A stretch of 64,000 bases of DNA from Thermus amyloliquefaciens (GTDB taxonomy: Bacteria; Deinococcota; Deinococci; Deinococcales; Thermaceae). Below the pieces are notes generated by a model that was given only the letters and a program-made list of their open reading frames with translations, searched no databases and was not told the DNA's origin. This document shows, piece after piece, positions 42,316 to 51,277 of this stretch. The stretch spans positions 1,984,001-2,048,000 of the forward strand of contig NZ_JQMV01000003.1 of the NCBI RefSeq assembly GCF_000744885.1, in the 5' to 3' direction. Numbering within the stretch: the first letter of the stretch is position 1; every line of letters begins with the position of its first letter. The position numbers were made by a program, and so were the translations under genes.

Positions 42316-43584
42316 CTATTCCCGCTCCTGCCCCTCCCCCAGGGCCACCCACTTGGTGGTGGTGAGCTCCAGGGGCCCCATGGGGCCGTAGGCGTGGAGC
42401 TTGGAGGTGCTGATGCCGATCTCCGCCCCCAGGCCCAACTGGAAACCGTCGTTGAAACGGGTGGAGGCGTTCCAGAGGACCAGGCTGGCGTCCACCTCTT
42501 CCAGGAAGCGCCAGGCCACCCGGGGGTCCTCCGTGCAGACGGCCTCCGTGTGGCGGGAACCAAAGCGGGCGATGTGGGCCAGGGCCTCCTCCAGCCCCGA
42601 GACCACCTTCACCCTAAGGATCAGGTCCAGGTACTCCCGGTCCCACTCCTCCTCGGAGGCGGGGACGGCCTCCTCGAGGAGGGGAAGGGCCCGGGGGCAG
42701 GCCCGGAGCTCCACGCCCCTTTGCCGCATGGCCTTTTCCAGCATGGGAAGGAAGACCCCGGCCACCCCCTCGTGGACCAAGACCGCCTCGAGGGCGTTGC
42801 ACACCGCCGGGCGCTGCGTTTTGCCGTTGAGGGCCAGGCGGAGGGCCATATCCAGGTCCGCCCTCTCGTCCACGTAGAGGTGGTTCACCCCCTTGGCGTG
42901 GGCCAGCACGGGCACCCGGGCCTCACGCTGCACCAGGCGGATGAGCTCCTCCCCGCCCCGGGGGATGAGGAGGTCCAGGGCCTCGAGGCGGCAAAGGGCC
43001 AATATGGCCTCCCGCTCGGTGGTGGGCACCAGGCTCACCGCCTCCACCGGAAGCCCCGCCTCCCTCAAGGCCCGGTGCCAGAGGGAAACCAGGGCCTGGT
43101 TGGAGCGGAAGGCCTCCTTGCCCCCCCTTAGGAGCATGGCGTTTCCCGCCTTCAAGGCCACGGAAACCGCCTCCACCGTGGCCCCGGGCCTTGCCTCGTA
43201 GATGAAGCCGATGAGGCCCAGGGGCACCCGCATCCTCCCCACCCTGAGGCCGTTGGGCCTTTTGCTAAGCCCCTCGATCCGGCCCAGGGGGTCGGGGAGG
43301 GCCGCGATCTGCCGGAGGCCCTCGGTGAGGCTTTTGAGGTCCTTGTCCTTCAGGGCCAGGCGGTCCAGCTTGGCCCGGGAAAGCCCTGCCCCTTCGGCCT
43401 CCTTTAGGTCCTCCTGGTTGGCCTTCAGCACCTCGGGCCAGGCCTCCTCCAGGAGCCGGGCCATGGCCAAAAGCGCCCGATCCCGGTTCCCCTTGGCGAT
43501 CTCGGGGAGCTTAGCCCGGGCCCTTTCCGCCAGGGCCCTCAGGGCGTCCTCCAGTTGTTCCCCTTGGATAGCCGCCTCCCTCAT
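42316..43584 (-). CDS. proA: Glutamate-5-semialdehyde dehydrogenase (gamma-glutamyl phosphate reductase)
   Basis: NADPH-dependent second step of proline synthesis. 422 residues. Catalytic Cys lies in QRPAVCNALEAVLVHE. Other family blocks: VPLGLIGFIYEARPGATVEA, LIPRGGEELIRLVQ and ASTRFNDGFQLGLGAEIGIST. ATG 43584 overlaps the proB stop (ATGA), ensuring paired synthesis with the kinase that supplies its unstable substrate. Confidence 0.97.
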   Translation of the reverse strand: MREAAIQGEQLEDALRALAERARAKLPEIAKGNRDRALLAMARLLEEAWPEVLKANQEDLKEAEGAGLSRAKLDRLALKDKDLKSLTEGLRQIAALPDPLGRIEGLSKRPNGLRVGRMRVPLGLIGFIYEARPGATVEAVSVALKAGNAMLLRGGKEAFRSNQALVSLWHRALREAGLPVEAVSLVPTTEREAILALCRLEALDLLIPRGGEELIRLVQREARVPVLAHAKGVNHLYVDERADLDMALRLALNGKTQRPAVCNALEAVLVHEGVAGVFLPMLEKAMRQRGVELRACPRALPLLEEAVPASEEEWDREYLDLILRVKVVSGLEEALAHIARFGSRHTEAVCTEDPRVAWRFLEEVDASLVLWNASTRFNDGFQLGLGAEIGISTSKLHAYGPMGPLELTTTKWVALGEGQERE

Positions 43585-44684
43585 GGTTCCTCCTTCAGGA
43601 CCAGGTGGTCCCGATGGACCACCTCCTCGGTGTAACGGTAGCCCAAGAGGGCCTCGATCTCGGCGCTTTTCCGCCCCAAGATCCGCGCCACCTCCTCGGC
43701 GGCGTAGTTGGCGAGGCCCACCCCCACCTCCTCCCCCGCCTCGGAGAGGAGGCGCACCGCCTCTCCCCGGCCAAACCGCCCCCGCACCGCCTTGATGCCG
43801 GCGGGCAGGAGGCTTGCCCCCCGCTCCTTGAGGGCCCGCACCGCCCCCGCATCCAGAATGAGCTCCCCTTTGGGCCGGAGGAGGCCGTAGAGCCAGGCCC
43901 GCTCCCCCCGGTAGCGCCTCTTGGCGTGGAAGTAGGTGCCGAGGGGAGCGCCCTTCAGGGCCTCCAGCACCGCCCCGGGCCGCCTGCCGGGGAGGAGGAG
44001 GGTGGGGATGCCCACCCTTCCGGCAATTTGGGCCGCCAGGAGCTTGGAGCGCATCCCCCCGCTCCCTAAGGGGTTCCCTTCCCCCGCATGGCCCAAGACC
44101 GCTTCCACCCGTTCCACCTCGAGGATGGGCCTGGCGCTGGGGTTCCGCTTGGGGTCTTCCTCGTAAAGGGCGTCCACGTCGGAGAGGAGCACCAAAAGCC
44201 CCGCCTCCACCAAGGCCGCCACCCGGGCGGAGAGCTGGTCGTTGTCGCCGAAGCGGATTTCTTGGAAGGCCACGGTGTCGTTCTCGTTGATGACGGGGAC
44301 GGCCTCGAGGCGCAAAAGGGCCTGCAGGGTGGCCTTGGCGTTCAGGTAGCGCTCCCGGGCGGCCAGGTCCTCGGCGGTGAGGAGGACCTGGGCCACCGGG
44401 GTGGGGGCGAAGGCCTCCCGCCACGCCGCCATGAGGAGGGGTTGACCTATGGCCGCCAGGGCCTGCTTCAGGGGCATGTCCTGGGGCCGGGGAAGCCCGG
44501 TGGCCGCCATGCCCGCGGCCACGGCCCCCGAGGACACCAGGACCACCTCCCTGCCTTCTGCCCGCAGGGCCAGCACCTGGCGGGCGATCTCCCCCATGAC
44601 AGAAAGGTCCAGGCCGGAAGGCCCGGCCAGGACCGCGCTCCCCACCTTCACCACCAGCCGCTTCGCCGCAAGCCCAGGCCGCAT
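43581..44684 (-). CDS. proB: Glutamate 5-kinase with PUA domain
   Basis: First enzyme of proline synthesis, ATP-dependent. 367 residues: amino-acid kinase domain (about 1-255; LVVKVGSAVLAG, VINENDTVAFQEIRFGDNDQLSARVA, GTGGMRSK-like LGSGGMRSKLLAA) and a C-terminal PUA domain (about 275-360). ATG 44684 lies 8 bases after TATCCT; a GTG at 44702 would overlap that box. Feedback inhibition by proline is usual for the family. Confidence 0.96.
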   Translation of the reverse strand: MRPGLAAKRLVVKVGSAVLAGPSGLDLSVMGEIARQVLALRAEGREVVLVSSGAVAAGMAATGLPRPQDMPLKQALAAIGQPLLMAAWREAFAPTPVAQVLLTAEDLAARERYLNAKATLQALLRLEAVPVINENDTVAFQEIRFGDNDQLSARVAALVEAGLLVLLSDVDALYEEDPKRNPSARPILEVERVEAVLGHAGEGNPLGSGGMRSKLLAAQIAGRVGIPTLLLPGRRPGAVLEALKGAPLGTYFHAKRRYRGERAWLYGLLRPKGELILDAGAVRALKERGASLLPAGIKAVRGRFGRGEAVRLLSEAGEEVGVGLANYAAEEVARILGRKSAEIEALLGYRYTEEVVHRDHLVLKEEP

Positions 44685-44743
44685 TAAGGCCCAGGATAGC
44701 ACCTCTCATCCGCCCCCCCTAGGGGCCTGCTAAGGTGGTAGAG

Positions 44744-47200
44744 ATGGTCCGGATAGCGAGCCTCCTGGCTTTAGCCCTGGTCCTCCTGGCCTCCTGCAAC
44801 GAGACCTCCCCCAACCGACCCCCTCAGGTCACGGTGTTCCAGGCAAGCCCCCTCGAGGGGGAAACCCCCCTCACCGTGCGCTTCACCTGGCAGGCCACGG
44901 ACCCCGAGGGCGACCCCCTTGCCTGTGTGCTGGAACCAGGGGATGGGGCCCAGCTGGTCTTCCCCACCTGCGGAAGCGGCACCACCTACACCTATGCTGC
45001 TCCTGGGGACTACACGGCGCGGCTTCGGGCGCAAGACCCAAAGAGGGCCACCGCGCAACCCCAAAACCCTGTTAGGGTCAGGGTGCGCCCCAAAAAGGAC
45101 TTCACCCTTTCCCTCTCCCCCACCAGCCTGAGCGTGGAGCAGGGCAAGGCGGGCACCACCACCCTGACCCTCACTCCCCAAGGGGGATTTAGCGGCACCG
45201 TTTCCCTTTCGCTGGTGGGTGCCCCTTCTGGGGTAAACCTTTCCCCAGGAAGCCTGCCCGTGAGCGGGTCCAGCCCCGTCAGCCAAATCCTCTCCCTCAG
45301 CGTGGGAAGCGCCGTACCTACCGGCACCTACCCCCTAAAGGTCCGGGCCACAGGGGGTGGCCTCACGCGGGAAGCGGACCTCACCCTCACGGTCACCCCG
45401 CCCACGGATGGGGACTTCAGCCTGACCCTCGAGGGCTCCTCCCTCTCCGTGACCCAAGGGGGAACCGTTTATGTGCGTCTGGTGGTGAGCGGCACCTACA
45501 CCGGCCAGGTGACCCTTTCCCTGGTGGACGCCAGCAAAAACCCCTTCAGCGGGGTAAGCCTGAGCCCCACCAGCACCTCGGTCCCCTCGGCCCCCATGCT
45601 GGAGCTCACCGCCTCCCCCACCCTCACCCCCGGCACCTACAACCTCTTCGTGCGGGGCCAAGGGGGAAGCCTGGTACGGGAGGTTCCCCTCAGCCTCACG
45701 GTAACCACCCCCTCCTCCTCGCAAAACCTGCGCCTGGCCAAGGCCGAGTGGGGGCAGACCGTGCTTAAGGAGGGCCTGCGCCTGGTGGCGGGCAAGCCCG
45801 CCCTCCTCCGGGTCCACCTCCTGGCAAACCCCTCCCCCATAACCCTCAGCAACGCCCTTTCCGGAGCGGTGTACCTGAACGGTACCTTCCAGGGAAACCT
45901 CTCCTTCACCTGCCCAAACCCCATCCCCACCGCCACCGAGCCGGGAAACCTGGCCAGCACCTGCACCGCCACCCTGCCGGCAAGCTGGGTCACCGCAGGG
46001 CTTCGGGTGGAGCTCCGGGCCGACCCCCAGGACCAGGTGGCGGAAACGGACGAGGGCGACAACCTCCTCACCCTTAGCCCCGACGTAGGGGCAGGCACGG
46101 TGCTTTACCTGACCGCGGTCCCCGTGATCCACCAGGGGCAACAAGCCACGGTACCCAGCTTTAGCCAAACCCTCTGGCGGATCTGGCCCTTGAAGGAGGT
46201 GGCCTTCACCACCCGGGCGCCCTACACCTTCTCCGGCACCTTGAAGGCCAACGACGGAAACACCTGGGCCCAACTTCTGGACGAGCTTCACATCCTGCGC
46301 CAAAGCGAGGGGAGCCAGCGGTACTACTACGGCTTCGTGAAGGTATCCTACACCTCGGGCATTGCGGGCATCGGCTACATCGGCTACCCCGTGGCCGTGG
46401 GCTGGGACTACCCCTCCTCTGCCCCAGCGGTGATGGCCCACGAGCTGGGGCACAACTTCGGGCGGGAGCACGCCCCCTGCGGCGTTTCGGGCGACCCCAA
46501 CTATCCGTATGCGGGCGGCAAAATCGGCACCTGGGGCTACGACCTGGCAGACGGCTCCCTCAAGGACCCGGGCCAGCGTTACGACCTCATGAGCTACTGC
46601 AGCCCCCAGTGGATTTCCGACTACACCTACGAGGGGGCGCAGGCCTTCTTGGAGCGCAATCCGCCCAAGCCCCTGGGCCTTCCCCAGGAGGGGCTTCTCT
46701 TCACCGGCCGCATCCAGAACGGGGAGGTGGTCCTGAACCCGCCTTTGCGCCTCGAGGCCGCCCCCGAGGGCGAACCCTCCCCCTACCGCCTCCTGGCTGA
46801 GGTCCCAGGCCGGGCCGGTCCCCTCGAGGCGCCCGTCTACACCCTCATGGACTCCGAGGGCATCCTGCACCTCCAGGCCCACCTGCCCGTGGGCACCTAC
46901 GCCAAGGTGGGGCTCTACCTGGGCCCACGCCTCCTGAAGGAGATCCCCGCCCCCCTCGCCCCCCTGGCCGAACCCCAGGTGAGCCTTTCGGAAGCGGGGG
47001 GCTTCCTCACCGTGCGCTCCCAGGGCTACCCCTTCTTCTCCCTCTTCCACCTAGCCGAGGACGGCACCCGCACCGCCTTAGGCCTCTGGCACCGGGCGGG
47101 AGAGGTGCGGTTTGCCCTCACGGGCCTCCCCGCGGGCGGGAAGTGGGAGGTCCAGGTCTCGGATGGGCTAGGGGTCCGCATCCTGCGGTTTTCCCGCTAG
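44744..47200 (+). CDS. Lipoprotein metalloprotease of metzincin type with N-terminal Ig-like repeats
   Basis: 818 residues. Lipobox LLASC near residue 18; PKD-like domain (about 28-115); two tandem Ig-like repeats of about 100 residues (DFTLSLSPTSLSVEQGK and DFSLTLEGSSLSVTQGG); CARDB-like domain; then a peptidase with the full zinc signature HELGHNFGREH (H566, E567, H570, H576) and a Met-turn LMSYC about 40 residues on. C-terminal beta domain follows. Probably anchored on the cell surface and cleaving extracellular protein. Divergent from proB. Confidence 0.86.
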   Translation: MVRIASLLALALVLLASCNETSPNRPPQVTVFQASPLEGETPLTVRFTWQATDPEGDPLACVLEPGDGAQLVFPTCGSGTTYTYAAPGDYTARLRAQDPKRATAQPQNPVRVRVRPKKDFTLSLSPTSLSVEQGKAGTTTLTLTPQGGFSGTVSLSLVGAPSGVNLSPGSLPVSGSSPVSQILSLSVGSAVPTGTYPLKVRATGGGLTREADLTLTVTPPTDGDFSLTLEGSSLSVTQGGTVYVRLVVSGTYTGQVTLSLVDASKNPFSGVSLSPTSTSVPSAPMLELTASPTLTPGTYNLFVRGQGGSLVREVPLSLTVTTPSSSQNLRLAKAEWGQTVLKEGLRLVAGKPALLRVHLLANPSPITLSNALSGAVYLNGTFQGNLSFTCPNPIPTATEPGNLASTCTATLPASWVTAGLRVELRADPQDQVAETDEGDNLLTLSPDVGAGTVLYLTAVPVIHQGQQATVPSFSQTLWRIWPLKEVAFTTRAPYTFSGTLKANDGNTWAQLLDELHILRQSEGSQRYYYGFVKVSYTSGIAGIGYIGYPVAVGWDYPSSAPAVMAHELGHNFGREHAPCGVSGDPNYPYAGGKIGTWGYDLADGSLKDPGQRYDLMSYCSPQWISDYTYEGAQAFLERNPPKPLGLPQEGLLFTGRIQNGEVVLNPPLRLEAAPEGEPSPYRLLAEVPGRAGPLEAPVYTLMDSEGILHLQAHLPVGTYAKVGLYLGPRLLKEIPAPLAPLAEPQVSLSEAGGFLTVRSQGYPFFSLFHLAEDGTRTALGLWHRAGEVRFALTGLPAGGKWEVQVSDGLGVRILRFSR

Positions 47201-47386
47201 GAAGCGGCCTTCCCGGAAGGCCACCTTCCCTTCCCGCCTTAGCCGCACCAGAAGGGCGAAAAGGGTGGCCTTCTTCAGGCCAGGGTAAAGGGGCTTCAGG
47301 CGGGCATGAAGCTCCTCTAAGGAAAGGGCCTTCCGAAGCAGGCCCAGGATGTGGGCTTCTAGACGACGCTCCCGCACGGTGCCCAT
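47168..47386 (-). CDS. Small winged-helix-like protein, unknown
   Basis: 72 residues from ATG 47386. RRLEAHILGLLRKALSLEELHARL, then KKATLFALLVRLRREGKVAFREGRFL reads as a helix-turn-helix with a wing. Overlaps the end of the metalloprotease gene by 33 bases. No neighbour indicates a target. Confidence 0.5.
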   Translation of the reverse strand: MGTVRERRLEAHILGLLRKALSLEELHARLKPLYPGLKKATLFALLVRLRREGKVAFREGRFLAGKPQDADP

Positions 47387-47388
47387 TA

Positions 47389-47418
47389 TTGACAAGGGGG
47401 GCTTCTCCATGCTACCTT
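47389..47418 (+). promoter_or_regulatory. Promoter of tRNA-Arg
   Basis: TTGACA (47389-47394), 18-base spacer, TACCTT (47413-47418), 12 bases before the mature tRNA 5' end. Confidence 0.72.
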
Positions 47419-47430
47419 GAGGGTCGGCTT

Positions 47431-47507
47431 GGGCCCGTAGCTCAGTTGGATAGAGCGGCTGACTACGGATCAGCAGGTCAGGGGTTCGAATCCTCTCGGG
47501 CCCGCCA
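47431..47507 (+). tRNA. tRNA-Arg (anticodon ACG)
   Basis: 77 bases folding into a full cloverleaf: acceptor GGGCCCG/CGGGCCC, D stem GCTC/GAGC, anticodon stem GCTGA/TCAGC with loop CTACGGA (anticodon ACG, A34 presumably edited to inosine), T stem AGGGG/CCTCT with TTCGAAT loop, discriminator G and encoded CCA. Reads CGU, CGC and CGA arginine codons. Confidence 0.97.
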
Positions 47508-47524
47508 CGTCCAGAACGCAAAGC

Positions 47525-47560
47525 TTCCGGGGTCACCGCTGACCCCGGAAAGCGCTTTTT
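47525..47560 (+). terminator. Intrinsic terminator after tRNA-Arg
   Basis: TTCCGGGGTCA-CCGC-TGACCCCGGAA, 11 perfect pairs, then AGCGC and five T (47556-47560). Confidence 0.88.
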
Positions 47561-47588
47561 ACTGCCATTGCCACCGCAGGCTACCCCC

Positions 47589-47594
47589 TAGAAT
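47589..47594 (+). promoter_or_regulatory. -10 box of the PduO-type gene
   Basis: TAGAAT, 7 bases before ATG 47602. An upstream ATG at 47593 would overlap it. Confidence 0.5.
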
Positions 47595-47601
47595 GGGGGC
47601 C

Positions 47602-48165
47602 ATGAAGATCTACACCAAGACGGGGGATGCGGGGGAGACCGGCCTCTACGGGGCCGAGCGGGTGGTGAAGGCCCACCCCCGGGTGGAGGCCTACGGCACC
47701 GTGGACGAGGCCAACTCCGCCATCGGCTTGGCCCGGAGCCTTCTGCCCAAGGAGCACCTGGACCTCCAGGACCTCCTGGAGCGCATCCAAAACGCCCTCT
47801 TTGACCTGGGGGCTGACCTGGCCACCCGCATGGGTAGCCCCTACGAGAAGAACATCGCCCGCATGGACGCCGAGGACGTGGAGGGCTTGGAACGGGCCAT
47901 TGACCGCTACATGGAGGAAAGCCCCCCTTTTAGGGGCTTCGTCCTGCCCGGGGGACACCCGGCGGCGGCGGCCTTGCACCTGGCCCGCACCGTGGTGCGC
48001 CGGGCGGAGCGGAAGGTGGTGGCCCTAAGCCGGGAAGAACCCGTGAACCCCGAGGCCATCCGCTACCTGAACCGGCTTTCCGACCTCCTCTTCGTCCTAG
48101 CCCGGGTGGTAAACGCCCGCCAAGGCGTGCGGGAGGAGGAGTGGCTGGTGAAGAAACGCCGCTAG
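47602..48165 (+). CDS. Corrinoid adenosyltransferase, PduO type
   Basis: 187 residues. Transfers the adenosyl group of ATP to cob(I)alamin. ATP-binding start KIYTKTGDAGETGLYG, then VEAYGTVDEANSAIG, FVLPGGHPAAAALHLARTVVRRAER and VNPEAIRYLNRLSDLLFVLAR are the family core (Cob_adeno_trans). Makes coenzyme B12 for mutases or ribonucleotide reductase, or salvages corrinoids. No other B12 gene is adjacent. Confidence 0.95.
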   Translation: MKIYTKTGDAGETGLYGAERVVKAHPRVEAYGTVDEANSAIGLARSLLPKEHLDLQDLLERIQNALFDLGADLATRMGSPYEKNIARMDAEDVEGLERAIDRYMEESPPFRGFVLPGGHPAAAALHLARTVVRRAERKVVALSREEPVNPEAIRYLNRLSDLLFVLARVVNARQGVREEEWLVKKRR

Positions 48166-48446
48166 GGCCAGGGCTTGCCGTAGACCCGCACCTCGGACCC
48201 GGGAAAGGCGGTTTCCAAAAGCTCTTTTAGAAACACCGCCGCCGAGGGCAAAAGCCCCCCGCAGGGGCCCTCCATGTAAAGGAAGAGGTAACGCGGCCTT
48301 CTGGGGGACTGGGAGAAGCCCAGGCACCCCTCGTACTCGGGGAAGTACTCATAAAAGAGCTCCAAGAGGTCCCGCACCAGGTCCCTGGCCTCGGGCAGGG
48401 CCTCGATGGAGCTTTGCGGCTTGACCCAGAAGGTCATGGCCTTCAT
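48162..48446 (-). CDS. Small protein of unknown function
   Basis: 94 residues from ATG 48446, 7 bases after CATAAT. Mixed alpha/beta pattern (MTFWVKPQSSIEALPEAR; RPRYLFLYMEGPCGG). No recognised family. Convergent with the PduO gene (4-base overlap of ends) and divergent from the ABC exporter. An ATG 9 bases upstream is an alternative start. Confidence 0.62.
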   Translation of the reverse strand: MKAMTFWVKPQSSIEALPEARDLVRDLLELFYEYFPEYEGCLGFSQSPRRPRYLFLYMEGPCGGLLPSAAVFLKELLETAFPGSEVRVYGKPWP

Positions 48447-48463
48447 CAGGACCATTATGGGCC

Positions 48464-48491
48464 TTGACGGGTCTCCGAGGTATGATATCAT
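48464..48491 (+). promoter_or_regulatory. Promoter of the natAB-type operon
   Basis: TTGACG (48464-48469), 16 bases, TATCAT (48486-48491), then 8 bases to ATG 48500. The -10 region is part of the palindrome ATGATATCAT (48482-48491). Confidence 0.55.
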
Positions 48492-48499
48492 TTAGCTAT

Positions 48500-49219
48500 A
48501 TGATTGAAGTCGCTCGCCTTTCCAAGGCCTACGGCCAGCGCTTGGCGGTGGCGGACCTCTCCTTCCGGGTGGCCCCTGGGGAGGTGTACGCCCTCTTGGG
48601 CCCCAACGGGGCGGGCAAGACCACCACCTTGCGCATCCTCTCCACCCTGGTCCGCCCCACGGGGGGAAGCGCCCAGGTGGCGGGCTTTGACGTGGTGCGG
48701 GATCCCCTGGAGGTGCGCCGCCGCCTGGGCCTGGTGAACGGGGGGATGCGGGTCTACGACCGCCTCACGGGGCGGGAGGTCTTGGCCTTCTTCGCGGGCT
48801 TCTACGGCCTGGAAGGGCGGGCCTTCCAGGAGGCCTTGGACTGGGTGGTGGGGCTTTTGGGGATGGAGGAAACCCTAGACCGACGGGTCATGGAGATGTC
48901 CAGCGGCATGCGCCAGAAGGTGGTCATCGCCCGGGCCATCCTCCACCGCCCGCCGGTTCTCCTCCTGGACGAGGCCACCGCGGGGCTGGACGTCTTTGCC
49001 CGGCGGGCGCTTTTGGACTTCGTGAAGGCCTACCGGGACCTGGGCCAGACCATCGTCTACTCCACCCACGTGATGAGCGAGGCGGAGGAGGTGGCGGACC
49101 GGGTGGGTTTTCTGCACAAGGGAAGGCTGGTGTACCAAGGAAGCCTGACCGAAGCCCGGGCCCTGGGCAACGGAAGCCTGGAGCGGGCCTTTGTGCGGGT
49201 GGTAAAGGAGGTGGCATGA
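48500..49219 (+). CDS. natA: ABC transporter ATP-binding protein (NatA-like)
   Basis: 239 residues. Walker A GPNGAGKTTT (about 36-45), signature MSSGMRQKVVIARA (SSGM in place of LSGGQ, as in NatA-type proteins), Walker B VLLLDEATAGLD and the switch His in YSTHVMSEAEEV. Drives a membrane partner encoded next to it with ATGA overlap. NatAB of Bacillus exports sodium; other members export drugs or lipids. Substrate not readable. Confidence 0.9.
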   Translation: MIEVARLSKAYGQRLAVADLSFRVAPGEVYALLGPNGAGKTTTLRILSTLVRPTGGSAQVAGFDVVRDPLEVRRRLGLVNGGMRVYDRLTGREVLAFFAGFYGLEGRAFQEALDWVVGLLGMEETLDRRVMEMSSGMRQKVVIARAILHRPPVLLLDEATAGLDVFARRALLDFVKAYRDLGQTIVYSTHVMSEAEEVADRVGFLHKGRLVYQGSLTEARALGNGSLERAFVRVVKEVA

Positions 49220-50394
49220 AAAGGGTCTACCGGGTCTTCTGGAAGGAGCTGGTGCAGGTTTTCCGCGACCGCAAGCTGGTCTTCTCCACCCTGGTCCTGC
49301 CTGTCCTCCTGATGCCCGTCTTCATGTTTGGGCCCAGCCTGGTCCTGAACAGGCTCGTGCAAGGGGCCCAGGAAAAGCAGCAGGAGGTGGCGGTCCTTGG
49401 GCTTTCAGAAGAGGCCCTCTCCGCCCTACAGGCGGCCAACCTTCTTCCGAAGCCCCACCCCGATCCGGAACAAGCGGTGCGCGCCGGGGAGTATCCGGTA
49501 GGGGTGCGGTGGGAGGGCGGGACCTACCAGGTGTACGGCCGTCTCTCGGGAGGGTTCACGGAGGGGCAGGTGGCGGTGGGCAAGGTGCAAGGCGCCCTCC
49601 AGGCCCTGAAGGAGGCCAAGGTGGCGGCGGAGCTCGCCCGGCGGGGGGTGTCCCAGGAGGTGCTCCACCCCTTCCGGGTGGAGGTGGTGGACGCCTCCCC
49701 CGAGCGGGAAAAAGCAGGGGGTCTCTTGGGTTTCCTCCTTCCCTTCTTCCTGGTGGTCTTCGTCCTCTCCGGGGGGCAGGTGGTGGCGGTGGACGCCACC
49801 GCTGGGGAAAAGGAGAAGGGCACCCTCGAGGCCCTCCTCATGGCCCCGGTGCCCCTCCTGCACCTGGCCCTGGGCAAGACCCTGGCCACGGTGGCCATGG
49901 CCCTCCTTTCCGGGGTCTCGGGCCTTTTGGGGCTTGCCCTGGGCGGGGCCCTGGCCGCCCGCTTGAGCGGGGGCCTCCTCACGGAAACCGGCCAGACCTT
50001 GGAGCTGGGGGGCCGGATCGTCCTGGACGGGGGAAGCTTCCTGGCCCTCTTCCTCTCGGCCTTCCTGTTGGCCCTTTTCATGGGGGCGGTGATGGTGAGC
50101 CTGGGGCTTTACGCCCGGAGCTTCAAGGAAGCCCAAAGCTACATGGCCCCCTTACAGCTTGTGGCCCTTCTGCCCCTCCTCTTCCTCCAGTTCCGGGGCT
50201 TCTTTGAGCCTCAGGCTTGGCACCACCTGGTGCCCCTTTTCAACGTGGCCCTCCTCATGGACGCCCTCCTGAAGGGGAGCGCCACCCCCTTGCAGGCGGG
50301 CCTCACCTGGGGCTCCAGCCTGGTCTACGCCATGGCGGCCCTCCTCTATGCCGTGCGGGTCTTTGCCCGGGAAGAGGTGGTCTTCAGAAACTAA
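49216..50394 (+). CDS. natB: ABC-2 type permease (NatB-like)
   Basis: 392 residues. One N-terminal membrane segment (about 20-45), a large extracytoplasmic domain (about 50-170), then five or six C-terminal membrane segments. The block VDATAGEKEKGTLEALLMAPVPLLHLALGKTLA is the ABC-2/NatB signature. Translationally coupled to the ATPase gene. Followed after 9 bases by the SPFH gene. Confidence 0.9.
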   Translation: MKRVYRVFWKELVQVFRDRKLVFSTLVLPVLLMPVFMFGPSLVLNRLVQGAQEKQQEVAVLGLSEEALSALQAANLLPKPHPDPEQAVRAGEYPVGVRWEGGTYQVYGRLSGGFTEGQVAVGKVQGALQALKEAKVAAELARRGVSQEVLHPFRVEVVDASPEREKAGGLLGFLLPFFLVVFVLSGGQVVAVDATAGEKEKGTLEALLMAPVPLLHLALGKTLATVAMALLSGVSGLLGLALGGALAARLSGGLLTETGQTLELGGRIVLDGGSFLALFLSAFLLALFMGAVMVSLGLYARSFKEAQSYMAPLQLVALLPLLFLQFRGFFEPQAWHHLVPLFNVALLMDALLKGSATPLQAGLTWGSSLVYAMAALLYAVRVFAREEVVFRN

Positions 50395-50403
50395 GGAGGC
50401 AGT

Positions 50404-51267
50404 ATGCGCGAGGTAAAGGAACTAAAAGCATGGAAGACAAGCGGCTTCGTGGCCTTTTTGGGCCTGCTGGCGACCCTCACCTGGCTGGGCTGGGCGGGCT
50501 ACCATCTGGTGCAGGAGAGGTCCTTGGCCTACCTTTGACACCTGATCCCTGCCCTTTTGGCCTCGGGGCTTCTGGCGGCGGGGCTTTTCACCGTGCAGCC
50601 CAACGAGGCCGTGGCCCTCACTTTTCTGGGGCGGTACGTGGGGAGCGTGCGGGAGGAGGGGTTCCACTTCGCCAACCCCTTGGCCCAGCGGAAGCGGGTC
50701 TCCCTTAGGGTTCACAACTTCACCTCCGACAGGCTCAAGGTGAACGACGCCCAGGGCAACCCCATCGAGATCGCCGCGGTGGTGGTCTGGCGGGTGGTGG
50801 ACACCGCCAAGGCCCTCTTCCAGGTGGAGAACTACCAGAGCTTCGTGGCCATCCAGTCGGAGGCGGCCCTGAGGGCCCTGGCAAGCCGCCACCCCTACGA
50901 CGCCGAGGGCAAGTCCTTAAGGGGTAGCCCCGAGGAGATCGCCGAGGAGCTGAAGGCCGAGGTGGAGGAGCGGCTCAAGGTGGCGGGGGTGGAGGTTCTG
51001 GAAGCCCGGATCACCCACCTGGCCTACGCCCCTGAGGTGGCCCAGGCCATGCTCCGCCGCCAGCAGGCCCTGGCGGTGGTGGCCGCCCGGAGGCTTATCG
51101 TGGAGGCGGCGGTGGGGATGGTGAAGGGGGCTTTGGCGGGCCTCGAGGCCCAGGGCATCGCCCTGGACGAGGAGCGCCGGGCGGCCATGGTGAATAACCT
51201 CATGGTGGCCTTGGTGGCCGAGGCCCAGGCCCAGCCGGTGGTGAACGTGGGCACCCTGTACGCCTGA
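50404..51267 (+). pseudogene. SPFH/Band 7 protein interrupted by an in-frame TGA
   Basis: The gene starts at ATG 50404 with a strong AGGAGG 5 bases upstream. Codon 45 is TGA (50536-50538), and the same frame continues as [29 protein letters not shown] and on to the end, 287 codons in all. Two N-terminal membrane segments, an SPFH domain (about 65-200; [31 protein letters not shown]) and a helical tail. The lost residue was probably Trp (TGG). SPFH proteins scaffold membrane microdomains. A shorter product could restart at TTG 50557. Confidence 0.82.
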
Positions 51268-51277
51268 TGGGGGTGGG

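Noticed and set aside
42316..44709. A 797-codon frame fused ahead of proA
   Set aside because: The part before 43584 is an out-of-frame shadow of proB; proA has its own ATG overlapping the proB stop.
47387..47536. N-terminal extension of the small winged-helix gene across the tRNA
   Set aside because: It would translate the antisense strand of tRNA-Arg; the ATG at 47386 gives a complete fold.
50536..50538. TGA as a selenocysteine codon in the SPFH gene
   Set aside because: SPFH proteins have no selenocysteine site, the position is in a membrane segment, and no SECIS-like hairpin follows directly.
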